From WTFV01 sp965200895 (GTDB lineage: Bacteria > Acidobacteriota > Vicinamibacteria > Vicinamibacterales > UBA8438), in contig CBDAVM010000002.1 in assembly GCA_965200895.1 (NCBI GenBank), forward strand, positions 1,674,001 to 1,738,000: a stretch of DNA of 64,000 nucleotides. Reading direction: 5' to 3'. The notes under the pieces are model-generated. The model was not told the DNA's origin. It did not search any database and saw only the letters and a program-made list of their open reading frames with translations. Every line of letters begins with the position of its first letter. The stretch's first letter is position 1. Positions 11,598 through 19,648 of the stretch are shown piece by piece. The position numbers and the translations under genes were made by a program.

Positions 11598-12034
11598 CCG
11601 CCGAGCGGACGCCGTGTTTCGCCGTGTTCTGTCGAGACGCCGATGGTGGTAGACTGTGGCCTGCTCGCAACGGCAGAATCGGTGCCGGCTTCGAGAACCG
11701 GTGCCTGTACCCGCGGTTGGTCGGCCGGGCCGGGATCGACCTCCTGCCGAACGCGCGGCCACCAGGGCGGTTTCGTGGACTCCCTGGTGAGAACGTCTCG
11801 ACGCGCAACGACGGTTGGCAGTGTCGGCAATATGCAGAGTATGAAAGCGAATCTTCTTCCCGACGCAGGCGATATGTCGGCGCCCCCTGTGAAGGCCATG
11901 GAACGCCATGAAGCAAGGTGCGCCCGGGCCGACCACTTCAGACCTGGCGCAACAGGACTCTCGATTTCCCTGCCCGGTGACCGTGACGTCCGCCCACCTT
12001 CAGGAACCGTGGAAAGGAACTGCAGGATCTGAAA
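11598..12034. other. Intergenic region upstream of the SWIM gene
   Basis: 437 bp without a credible gene: open frames here lack recognisable domains and coding-like composition. TTCTGT-N17-TAGACT at about 11626-11654 is a weak sigma70-like promoter candidate. AGGA shortly before 12035 may be the ribosome-binding site of the next gene. Confidence 0.3.
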
Positions 12035-13123
12035 GTGCACTGGTATCCGCGCTACGTACCCGTCGATGAGCAGCGAGCACGAATCGTATCCGAGATACAT
12101 GGTCTTCGTGCGCGCGGCGTAGAGGTGCAACCCATAGAACTCAGGGGACGGGCCATCGCCCGGAACTTCTGGGGCAGGTACTGGTGCGAGCATCTCGAGT
12201 CGTTCTCCGAATACGCGGCCCGTCTGGCGCACGGCAGGGCCTACGTGCGCAACGGTTCCGTTTGTCACCTGGCGATAGAGTCGGGCGGCGTCGACGCGAT
12301 GGTGGTCGGTTCGGCGCTCTACCACGTCACGATTCGCATACGGAGACTCGAGGAGTCCACCTGGACGGCCATCAGGACGGCTTGCGCCGGCCGGATAGGT
12401 TCAGTCGTGGAGTTGCGCCAGGGACGGCTGGCCACCCCGGTCATGGAGCGCGTTACCGACCGCGACGCCGGCCTGTTTCCTCAACCCCGTGACATCGTGC
12501 CGTCGTGCGGATGTCCGGACCGGGCGACGATGTGCAAGCACGCGGCGGCTGTCCTGGCCGGTGTCGGCGCGCGGCTGGACGACAATCCGGAGCTGCTCTT
12601 CCTGCTGCGCGGCGTCGCCGAGAAGGAGTTGATCACCGGCGCACCTGCTTCGGGCGACGGAACGGCCGGCGGCGCCGGTGTAGATCTCGACGCACGGAAC
12701 GGTGCAGTGGCCCCTCCCGCGGCCGAATCGACGACATTGCACCTGGCCGCCCCGTCACCATCGACCGCATCCACTGCCGTCGAGCCCGGCGGGCCGGGCG
12801 CAACGGACTGGGCGACACCACCCCGCACGGTCAAGAAAACGCTGACGTACAGACCACCGTCCCCTGCGCGGTCCCACCCGCGAATCACGTCCGCCGACCT
12901 TTCCGCGGCCGATGAAGCGGTCGGATTCCAGCCCACAGGCGAGCTGGTTGCCGGGTTGCGTGAGCAGTGCGGATGCTCGGTCGTCGAGTTCGCCGATCTG
13001 ATCCAGGTCACGCCGACGACCGTGCGCCGCTGGGAAACCACGTCCGGGCCCCTCAACCTGCACGCCCGTCCGTGGGAAGCCCTGCAGGCGCTGTACCTGG
13101 AAGTCGAGAAACACGCGGGATGA
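12035..13123 (+). CDS. SWIM zinc-finger protein with C-terminal helix-turn-helix
   Basis: A 362-residue cytoplasmic protein starting with GTG. The SWIM finger CxC-x6-CxH is visible (Cys158, Cys160, Cys167, His169 in CGCPDRATMCKHAAAVL). It is preceded by the usual Trp-rich N-terminus (NFWGRYWCEHLESF) and a domain that wraps extended segments. Residues about 205-290 are low-complexity Ala/Pro/Thr linker. The last 60 residues (LREQCGCSVVEFADLIQVTPTTVRRWE) look like a Cro/C1 or MerR-like helix-turn-helix. SWIM proteins of this type often sit beside SNF2-family helicases, but none is present here. A nucleic-acid-binding regulatory role is inferred. Confidence 0.75.
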   Translation: MHWYPRYVPVDEQRARIVSEIHGLRARGVEVQPIELRGRAIARNFWGRYWCEHLESFSEYAARLAHGRAYVRNGSVCHLAIESGGVDAMVVGSALYHVTIRIRRLEESTWTAIRTACAGRIGSVVELRQGRLATPVMERVTDRDAGLFPQPRDIVPSCGCPDRATMCKHAAAVLAGVGARLDDNPELLFLLRGVAEKELITGAPASGDGTAGGAGVDLDARNGAVAPPAAESTTLHLAAPSPSTASTAVEPGGPGATDWATPPRTVKKTLTYRPPSPARSHPRITSADLSAADEAVGFQPTGELVAGLREQCGCSVVEFADLIQVTPTTVRRWETTSGPLNLHARPWEALQALYLEVEKHAG

Positions 13124-13522
13124 CAACCGTCCCATGAAACTGCTGCGAAGGAAATGAAGGGCCACGGACGACATGCGAGAATCAAATACCTGGTTGGACA
13201 TCTCATGGATCGGAAATGCCGTGTCGTAGTGACGTTCACCAACGGCCGCCGACGGTTCGGTTGGCGGGACCATTGGAACGACGCGACGGAAGGGTTGCGC
13301 TGCGTCAGCGACCCGGAACGTTACAGTGACGACGACGAGTACACGGATCTCGATGTTCACCACAGCCTTCCGACCAAACCAGGAGAGCATCGAGTCCGTC
13401 GTGTCCGCAGGCGGCCGTGGCGGCATTCCTCGCGCTGCGCCACGCCCACGGGCGACGGCGGGTTCGGACGCCTGAAACAGCGCCCGGCGGCGCCACGGAG
13501 CAACGTTGAACGGAGGGAACCA
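13124..13522. other. Non-coding gap before the secreted 329-residue protein
   Basis: 399 bp. The frame of the following gene stays open upstream to 13154, but the extra residues are Arg-rich and lack any domain, while the true start at 13523 has a strong GGAGGG site and a signal peptide. A short part (13190-13320, KCRVVVTFTNGRRRFGWRDHW) might be a decayed small gene. I see nothing else. Confidence 0.3.
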
Positions 13523-14512
13523 ATGACGTATCGATTCTTCGCCCGCACCGGCGTCGTCGGAACCGCGTGCGCTGTCCTGGCGTTCGCGCCGGTCGCCGCC
13601 GCGCAACAGGACGCGGCGCTGCGGACCCCGGACGGCCAGCCCGACCTGCAGGGAGTCTGGAACTTCTCCACCGCGACGCCGATGGAACGCCCCGCCGAGC
13701 TCGGGGACCAGGCGACGCTCACGGCAGAGGAGGCGGCGGCGTGGGAGGCGGAGATCGCCGAGCAGCGGGCCGGGCTCGAATCGGAGCTCGAGGACGCCCC
13801 CCTGGAGGCGCGCCTCGGCTACAGCCTGCGCATCTGGTTCGAGTGGGGCGACGCGCTCGAGGAACGGCGCACATCTCTCGTAATCGACCCGCCCGACGGC
13901 CGCATCCCCGCCGTGCGGCCGGAGGTCGAGGCGCGGCGCGCGCTGACGCGCATGCTGCGCGGCCGCCACGCGCACGGCCCCGAGGACCGCGGCATCTCGG
14001 AGCGCTGCCTGCTGGGCTTCAACTCCGGGCCGCCGATGACGCCGAGCGCCTACAACAACAACATGCAGTTGTTCCAGACGGCCGACCACGTCGTCCTCCT
14101 CAACGAGATGGTGCACAACGCCCGCGTCATTCCCCTCGACGGACGGCCGCATCTGCCGGCCGACCTGCGCCAGTGGGTCGGCGACTCGCGCGCGAGCTGG
14201 GACGGCGACACGCTGGTGATCGAGACGCGCAACTTCCTGCGCGAGACCTCGCTGGGCGGGTCGAGCGCCAACATGCGGCTGGTCGAGCGCTTCACCCGCC
14301 TGGACGCCGACACGTTGCGTTACGAGTTCACGGTCAGCGACCCGGCTACCTGGACCGGTCCCTGGACGGCGCGGGTGCGGATGACGCGCAGCGACGAGCC
14401 GCTGTACGAGTACGCCTGCCACGAGGGCAACTACTCGATGCCCAGCTCGCTGTCGGGCGCCCGCGCGATGGAGGTGCGGGAGGCGGCGGAGGGCGCCGCC
14501 GAGCAGCCGTAG
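13523..14512 (+). CDS. Secreted protein of unknown function, 329-residue acidobacterial-type family (copy 1)
   Basis: The ATG at 13523 follows GGAGGGAACCA. Residues 1-27 are a Sec signal peptide (FFARTGVVGTACAVLAF, cleavage near AAAQQ), so the protein is exported. The mature part opens with TPDGQPDLQGVWNFSTATP and has IDPPDGRIPA, ERCLLGFNSGPPM, QLFQTADHVVLLNEMVH, IPLDGRP and the C-terminal YEYACHEGNYSM. The protein at 35245-36234 has the same length and the same motifs in the same order, so the two are paralogues. I know this as an abundant uncharacterised family but cannot give a reaction. Conserved Cys, His and acidic residues near the C-terminus could bind a metal or ligand. Confidence 0.8.
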   Translation: MTYRFFARTGVVGTACAVLAFAPVAAAQQDAALRTPDGQPDLQGVWNFSTATPMERPAELGDQATLTAEEAAAWEAEIAEQRAGLESELEDAPLEARLGYSLRIWFEWGDALEERRTSLVIDPPDGRIPAVRPEVEARRALTRMLRGRHAHGPEDRGISERCLLGFNSGPPMTPSAYNNNMQLFQTADHVVLLNEMVHNARVIPLDGRPHLPADLRQWVGDSRASWDGDTLVIETRNFLRETSLGGSSANMRLVERFTRLDADTLRYEFTVSDPATWTGPWTARVRMTRSDEPLYEYACHEGNYSMPSSLSGARAMEVREAAEGAAEQP

Positions 14513-14515
14513 CCC

Positions 14516-15346
14516 CGGCACACCGGGATCATCGCCCTGGCGACGCTGCTGCTCCAGCCACCGGCGCTGCGCCCGTCGGTGATCCTCCTTGACGAGCCGG
14601 AGCTCGGGCTGCACCTCTGCGCGATCACGTTGCTGGCGGCGCTCGTCGAGCAGGCGTCCGTCGAGACACAGGTCGTCATGGCGACCCAGTCCGCGCCGCT
14701 GCTGGACCACTTCCGCCCGGAGGACGTCCGCCGCGGCACTGGAACAGTGGCTGGAGGAGTGAAGCCGCGCCCGCGTGCTCAGCGTGGCGGCGTCAAGCCG
14801 TGGGCATCGGCGTGCCGTGAAATCGCCAGGCGCCTCCACGAGGACGCCGGGCAGATCGCGACGACGATGGTGGACTACTACGGCATGCCGCGGACCGGTT
14901 CCGGCGCGTGGCCCGGACGGGCAGCAGCGGCGACACTTCCCTTCCCCGAGAGAGCGCGGTCGGTGGAGGAAGCCCTGTCCGCAAGCGTCAGCACGGCGAT
15001 GAGCGCCGACTTCGATACGAGTCGATTCGTGCCGTATGTGATGATGCACGAGTTCGAGGCGCTGCTCTTCAGCCACTGCGCGAAGTTCGGACGCGGGATC
15101 GCGCGCGTGGACCTCAGCGACAAGTTCCAGCGGATTCGAGATGCGTTCAGGAGCCCGGAAGAGATCGACGACTCGCCGGAGACCGCTCCGTCAAGCGGCT
15201 GGAACAGCTCGTGCCCCGGTACCAGAAGCCGTTCCATGGATTCCTCGGGGCGCAGGAAAATCGGCCTCGAAGCGATGCGGCGCGAATGTCCGCACTTCCG
15301 AGAGTGGCTGGTTCGCCTGGAGCGGTTGGCGGGTCGCGGCACCTGA
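14516..15346 (+). pseudogene. Decayed AAA-ATPase / DUF4276 pair, fused by deletion
   Basis: Two gene remnants run together. 14519-14760 encodes the last part of an AAA/RecF-like ATPase: LATLLLQPP, the Walker B VILLDEPELGLH, the signature-region ATQSAPLLDHFRPEDV, and, after a frame change, ALEQWLEE. Walker A and the rest of the ATPase are missing. 14800-15346 encodes most of a DUF4276 protein: CREIARRLHEDAG, TTMVDYYGMP, PYVMMHEFEALLFS and GLEAMRRECPHFREWL. Two compensating frameshifts, near 15195 and 15250, disrupt it; the intervening RLEQLVPRYQKPFHG lies in another frame. ATPase plus DUF4276 is a recurrent pair in defence-type islands. Here it is plainly non-functional, and no start codon or ribosome site is convincing. 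Confidence 0.8.
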
Positions 15347-15387
15347 CACGTCGGCCGGCCATCGATGGCGAGTTCGACAATCGCCCC

Positions 15388-16140
15388 TCACAACCCCAGC
15401 GCCGCCGGCAGCCGCTGCAAGCGGCGCATGATCTCGGCGCGCGACAGCGGGGCGTTGGCCAGGAACTCGCGATGGGTCCGATCGCCGCGCCAGGGCGGGC
15501 GGCGGGGCGGTTCGGGCAGCAGCAGGTCGATCAGGTCGAGGTCGAAGTTGTAAAGGACGACCCCGTGATGGAGGAGCGCGCCACGCGCACGGCGCTGCGC
15601 GTGTCCGGCGACCTTGCGGCCACCGAGGGCGATGTCGGTGGATTGGACCGTTGTGCCGTCGATGGCCAGCGCGGCGGCCAGCCCGCCGAGCAGCCACGTA
15701 TAGCTGCCCTCGACGTCGGCCAGCCGGGGACGCCTGTCCAGTGACAGGACGAGGGCAATGTTGAGGCATCCGGGTCCGACGACCACCGCGCCTCCCCCCG
15801 ACTCCCGACGCAGCAGCGGGACCCCGTGGGCGGCGCAGACCGCGACGCGCGCCCACGCCGCCGGCGCGCCGCGACGCGGCAACACGACACAGTGCTCAAC
15901 CGCCTCCCAGACGAGGACCCGCTCGACGCCACCAACCGCGGCGCCTCCACCGGTCCGCGGCGCGGAGTGAAGACGTGTGTCGTCGGGCGCACCGTCGCCC
16001 CGCGCGCCCGCGCGGAGGACCGTCCGGCGCGCCGCTGCGCCGTCCAGGCGCAGCAGCGCGTCGATCTCGATCCCGAGGCCCCGCCCCGCCGGAAGCGATC
16101 CGTGATCCTCGACCTGCACGATGACAGCACCCGGCGACAT
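15388..16140 (-). CDS. Lipoate-protein ligase family protein
   Basis: About 250 residues. Family marks of LplA/LipB-type ligases are the RRESGGGAVVVGPGCLN segment (lipoyl-AMP binding loop), DIALGGRKVAGHAQRR with the catalytic Lys of GGRKVAG, and the closing LPEPPRRPPWRGDRTHREFL. The N-terminus is divergent and the start is uncertain: ATG at 16140 is chosen, with further in-frame starts at 16161 and 16257. It is divergent from the cysteine desulfurase/GcvH operon 243 bp away, so it very likely lipoylates the GcvH-like carrier at 17553. It might instead transfer octanoate. Ligase family membership is clear. Confidence 0.82.
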   Translation of the reverse strand: MSPGAVIVQVEDHGSLPAGRGLGIEIDALLRLDGAAARRTVLRAGARGDGAPDDTRLHSAPRTGGGAAVGGVERVLVWEAVEHCVVLPRRGAPAAWARVAVCAAHGVPLLRRESGGGAVVVGPGCLNIALVLSLDRRPRLADVEGSYTWLLGGLAAALAIDGTTVQSTDIALGGRKVAGHAQRRARGALLHHGVVLYNFDLDLIDLLLPEPPRRPPWRGDRTHREFLANAPLSRAEIMRRLQRLPAALGL

Positions 16141-16366
16141 CCCATCAACGGCACCGTGCATGGAGTCCGCGCCGGAGACAAGAACAACGCCCGGCGGGGC
16201 CTCACTGGCAGCATCGAACCGGCAGGCGCAGGCCGCCTGGGCCGGCGGTCGCATCACCGTCGGGCGCCGGCCCCACCCTGCTCGTCATTCTCACGCATGC
16301 CCCGGCGCCCCGCGAACCGCAGGCCGTCCGCGTGTGGCGGCGAACGAAGCCGCGCCGGTGTTCCGG

Positions 16367-16372
16367 TACAAT
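16367..16372 (+). promoter_or_regulatory. Possible -10 element of the sulfur/isoprenoid cluster
   Basis: TACAAT lies only 12 bp before the GTG start of the desulfurase. A transcript from it would begin almost at the start codon, giving a leaderless or nearly leaderless mRNA. No matching -35 is visible, and no Shine-Dalgarno sequence precedes the GTG, which is consistent with this reading. Confidence 0.35.
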
Positions 16373-16383
16373 CGGAATTCACA

Positions 16384-17556
16384 GTGTCAGCGCCTGACCG
16401 CTCCGGGCCAGTCTATCTGGACTGCGCGGCGACCTGCCCCATCGACCCGCGCGTGCAGGCGGAACTCCGCCGCTTCGCCGAAGTGGACTTCGGAAACGCG
16501 GGCAGCCGTACGCACGCCCACGGCCAGGTGGCGCGGCAGGCGGTGGAGCGGGCGCGGGCGCACATCGCCCGGGTGGCCGGCGTGCGGCGCAACGAGGTCG
16601 TCTTCACGAGCGGCGCCACCGAGTCGAACAACCTCGCCATCCTTGGCCTCGAGGCCTGGGGACGAGCCGAACAGCGCATGCACCTCGTCAGCACGACGAT
16701 CGAGCACCACGCGGTGCTGGAGCCGCTGCGGGTGCTCTCCTCCCGCGGCTTCCACCTGACGCTGGTGGATCCGGAACCCGGCGGCTGGGTCGACGCCGAC
16801 CGCATCGCCGCCGCCGTGCGGTCCGACACGCTGCTCGTCTCGCTGATGCAGGTCAACAACGAGACCGGGGTCCAGCAACCGGTCGCCGAGACAGCCGACC
16901 GGCTCGCCGCATCGGATGCCTTCCTGCACGTCGACGCCGCGCAGGGATTCGGCAAGGCGCTCGAAGCGCTGCGCCACGGCCGGGTCGACCTGATCAGCGT
17001 CAGCGGCCACAAGCTCTGCGGTCCGAAGGGCATCGGCGCCCTGATCGCCCGGCGGCGGGACGGGAAGCGCTCCCCGTTGACGCCGCTGCTGCACGGCGGC
17101 GGCCAGGAACAGGGACTGCGGCCGGGCACGCTGCCGGTCCCCCTGATCGCGGCGTTCGGCCGCGCGGCCGAGCTGGCCCTCGACGAGCATGCCGACCGGC
17201 TCGTGGCGGCCACGGCGTTCCAGCAGCGCCTGCTCGCCGGACTGGCGCCGCTGGCTCCGCGGGTTCATGGCGACCCGGAGCGTCGGCTGCCGTACATCCT
17301 CAACCTGTCGATGCCCGGTTGGGACAGGGAGGCGCTCATCGAGACGTGGTCGGGACTGGCCGCCGTCTCGGACGGGGCCGCCTGCACCTCGCAATCCTAT
17401 ACCTGCAGCCACGTCCTGGCCGCGATGGGGCTGTCGGAGGAGGAAGAGGCGGGCGCCGTGCGGCTCTCCTGGTGTCATCTCTCCGAGCTGCCCGACCTCG
17501 AGGCGATGGCCGGAGCGCTGCTCGCCGGAGCCGGCGCCGGAGCGGGACGCGCATGA
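16384..17556 (+). CDS. Cysteine desulfurase, DndA/NifS-like
   Basis: A 390-residue class V aminotransferase-fold, PLP-dependent enzyme that releases sulfur from cysteine as a protein persulfide. The PLP lysine is Lys210 in SVSGHKLCGPKG, the catalytic loop Cys is Cys334 in DGAACTSQSYTCSHVL, and TSGATESNN and EQGLRPGTLP are intact. FGNAGSRTH near the N-terminus, GGGQEQGLRPGTLP and the SHVLAAMGL end resemble DndA of DNA phosphorothioation more than IscS/SufS, but no dndBCDE is nearby. The GTG start at 16384 is preferred because the open frame upstream is low-complexity. The TGA overlaps the next ATG (ATGA). In this setting it probably supplies sulfur for the Fe-S proteins or lipoyl-linked chemistry encoded downstream. 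Confidence 0.88.
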   Translation: MSAPDRSGPVYLDCAATCPIDPRVQAELRRFAEVDFGNAGSRTHAHGQVARQAVERARAHIARVAGVRRNEVVFTSGATESNNLAILGLEAWGRAEQRMHLVSTTIEHHAVLEPLRVLSSRGFHLTLVDPEPGGWVDADRIAAAVRSDTLLVSLMQVNNETGVQQPVAETADRLAASDAFLHVDAAQGFGKALEALRHGRVDLISVSGHKLCGPKGIGALIARRRDGKRSPLTPLLHGGGQEQGLRPGTLPVPLIAAFGRAAELALDEHADRLVAATAFQQRLLAGLAPLAPRVHGDPERRLPYILNLSMPGWDREALIETWSGLAAVSDGAACTSQSYTCSHVLAAMGLSEEEEAGAVRLSWCHLSELPDLEAMAGALLAGAGAGAGRA

Positions 17557-18029
17557 CGCGGTCGGCGAGCGGCTTCCTCCGCTACAAGCGATCGCGGTTC
17601 GCGACACGGCTGCCGGTCGGCCACCGCTACACGCGGTCGCACTACTGGCTGGACCGGGACGCGACCGGATGCTGGCGCATCGGACTGACGACTTTCGCCA
17701 CCCGCATGCTGGGCGACTTGGTAGAATGCATGTTTGCAGTGGAGCCCGGCGCGTCGGTGGCGCTCGGCCAGACCGTCGGTTCGATCGAGGGATTCAAGGC
17801 GATCTCCGACATCTACGCGGTCGCGGAAGGCCGTTTCGTTCGCGTCAACGAGGCCCTCGACGCCGACATCACGCTGGTCGAATCGGCGCCGTACGGCGAC
17901 GGCTGGCTCTACGCGGTCGACGGGAAGGCGGATCCGGACAGCCTTGGTGTCGACGGTTATGTGCACGTGCTCGACGCGACGGTCGACCGGATGCTGGCGA
18001 GCCGCCGTGAAAGTGACCCCGATGCCTGA
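17553..18029 (+). CDS. GcvH-like lipoyl carrier protein
   Basis: 158 residues. A biotinyl/lipoyl domain with the glycine-cleavage H signature: RIGLTTFATRMLGDLVEC, then the lipoylation loop GSIEGFKAISDIYA with Lys82 as the predicted lipoyl site. The C-terminus is divergent. It is coupled to the desulfurase by an ATGA overlap. No gcvT or gcvP occurs nearby, while a lipoate ligase sits just upstream on the other strand, so a role in glycine cleavage is unlikely. A dedicated carrier comparable in concept to the LbpA proteins of sHdr sulfur oxidation is possible, holding sulfur or another intermediate on its lipoyl arm; that is inference. Confidence 0.85.
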   Translation: MTRSASGFLRYKRSRFATRLPVGHRYTRSHYWLDRDATGCWRIGLTTFATRMLGDLVECMFAVEPGASVALGQTVGSIEGFKAISDIYAVAEGRFVRVNEALDADITLVESAPYGDGWLYAVDGKADPDSLGVDGYVHVLDATVDRMLASRRESDPDA

Positions 18030-18089
18030 CCCCGGCCGGAATCGAAGGCGGCGGACGGCGCGCGGACGCACGACGCGCCCGCCACGAGC

Positions 18090-19241
18090 GTGACCACGAT
18101 GTCTGCAGCCCGATCGGCACCCACGGCGCGAGGCGACGCACGAGCCCGCTACATCATGGTCGGCGGCTTTCTCGGCGCCGGCAAGACGACGGCGATCATC
18201 CGGCTGGCGCGGTCCCTGACCGGGCAGGGAAAACGGGTCGGCCTGATCACCAACGATCAGAGCGTGGGCCTCGTCGACACGACGGTGGCCCGCGCGCAGG
18301 GATTCCCGGTGGAAGAAATCACCGGCGGCTGCTTCTGCTGCCGGTTCAACACGCTGATGGATGCGGCGGACCGACTGCATGCCGAGGCGCGGCCCGACGT
18401 CTTCATCGCCGAGCCGGTGGGAAGCTGCACGGATCTGCGGGCCGCGGTCAGCTACCCGCTGCGCCGGATGTACGGGAACGCCTTCGAGATCGCGCCGCTG
18501 AGCGTACTCGTCGATCCCCTCCGCGCGCTGCGCGTGCTGGGCCTGGAAGCCGGACGGTCCTTCTCGGAAAAGGTGCTGTACGTCTATGACCGGCAGCTCG
18601 CCGAGGCGGACATGATCGTGGTGAACAAGGTGGACCTGCTCGAAGAGGCGCGCCGGAAGCGGCTGTGCGAGGCGTTGGCGGCACGGTATCCGCAGGCCGA
18701 CGTGCTGGCCATCTCGGCCCGCGACGGCAGCGGGACGGCATCCTGGTTCGAGCAGGTGACGCAGGGTGCGATGCGCCTCGACGTCTCGCCCGACGTGGAC
18801 TACGCGGTGTACGCGGAGGGCGAGGCGCTCCTCGGCTGGTTGAATGCGACGGTGCACGTCCGCTGCGACACGCCCTTCGACGGCAACGCGATGCTGCAGG
18901 ACCTGGCCGCGCACATCGCGGACGCCGTCGGGAGCGGGGAGATCGCCCACCTGAAGATGACGCTGACGGCCGAAGAGCTGCCCTCGGACATCGCGGTTCT
19001 CAATCTGGTTGCGGGCGACAGGGCGGCGGAAATGGCCCACACGCTGAAGGCGCCGGTCGACGCGGGCGAGCTGATCGTCAATCTGCGGGCCGAGGAGGAT
19101 CCCCGGCGCCTCCACGACGCCGTCCTGGCGGCGCTCGCGGCCTGGGAATCGGCCGGCCGCAGCCGGCGGGCGGCCATCGAGCACATCGAACACTTCCGGC
19201 CGGCCAAACCGACCCCGACCTATCGCATGGCGACGGTGTGA
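18090..19241 (+). CDS. CobW/P47K-type G3E GTPase
   Basis: About 383 residues (GTG at 18090; ATG at 18099 is equally possible, neither with a good ribosome site). Walker A is MVGGFLGAGKTT, the metal-binding CxCC-type motif is GGCFCCRF, and the base-recognition motif is VNKVD. The C-terminal half departs from standard CobW_C. G3E GTPases of this group insert or deliver metals (Co, Zn, Ni) or support metalloenzyme maturation. Lying between the lipoyl carrier and Fe-S proteins, it may load a metal into a cluster enzyme. Its stop shares a base with the next start (TGATG). Confidence 0.85.
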   Translation: MTTMSAARSAPTARGDARARYIMVGGFLGAGKTTAIIRLARSLTGQGKRVGLITNDQSVGLVDTTVARAQGFPVEEITGGCFCCRFNTLMDAADRLHAEARPDVFIAEPVGSCTDLRAAVSYPLRRMYGNAFEIAPLSVLVDPLRALRVLGLEAGRSFSEKVLYVYDRQLAEADMIVVNKVDLLEEARRKRLCEALAARYPQADVLAISARDGSGTASWFEQVTQGAMRLDVSPDVDYAVYAEGEALLGWLNATVHVRCDTPFDGNAMLQDLAAHIADAVGSGEIAHLKMTLTAEELPSDIAVLNLVAGDRAAEMAHTLKAPVDAGELIVNLRAEEDPRRLHDAVLAALAAWESAGRSRRAAIEHIEHFRPAKPTPTYRMATV

Positions 19242-19648
19242 TGAACGAGACCAAGACATCGACGGCGGCGGCACCGAGCCTGGTCTACTGCCGCTGCACC
19301 TACGCGCGCGTGGTGCCGCGTCCGGTGAAGGACGGCGTCCTCGAGGCGCTGGCGGACTCGGGCGCGGACTTCGACGCGGTGCCCGATCTGTGCGAGATGT
19401 CGGCCCGCAGGGACTCCCGGTTGGCGGAGATTGCGGCGGCCGGCGATGTGACCATCGCCGCCTGCTATCCGCGGGCGGTGCGCTGGCTGTTCTCGTCGGC
19501 CGGCGCGCCGCTCGACCAGGACCGGGTCGCCATCCTCAACATGCGGGAGGAGACGGCCGAGGCGGTCACGGACGCGATGCTGAACAGGAACCCCGGAAGC
19601 CGGTCGTCGAGCACCGACGCCCCGGCCCGCGACGGAGGGGATCGATGA
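19241..19648 (+). CDS. Small cysteine-containing protein, HdrA-like fragment
   Basis: 135 residues of unknown function. Cysteines occur in LVYCRCTYARVV, PDLCEMSARR and IAACYPRAVRWLF, spread like redox or cluster ligands. The pattern CxC, VVPRPVK, DLCEMSARRD and AACYPRAVRWLF reminds me of a segment of HdrA/QmoA-type proteins, but I cannot confirm homology. There is no signal peptide or membrane segment. It starts on the last base of the GTPase stop (TGATG) and ends in an ATGA overlap with the ferredoxin gene, so it is part of the operon and probably works with those Fe-S proteins. Confidence 0.7.
   Translation: MNETKTSTAAAPSLVYCRCTYARVVPRPVKDGVLEALADSGADFDAVPDLCEMSARRDSRLAEIAAAGDVTIAACYPRAVRWLFSSAGAPLDQDRVAILNMREETAEAVTDAMLNRNPGSRSSSTDAPARDGGDR

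Noticed and set aside
9462..11936. A minus-strand open frame over parE
   Set aside because: parE has complete family motifs on the plus strand; the opposite frame has none.
11643..12032. Possible 129-residue gene before the SWIM gene
   Set aside because: No ribosome site, biased composition and no recognisable motif.
17553..18029. Glycine cleavage system operon
   Set aside because: Only an H-like protein is present; the following genes are a GTPase, Fe-S proteins and isoprenoid enzymes, not gcvT, gcvP or lpd.
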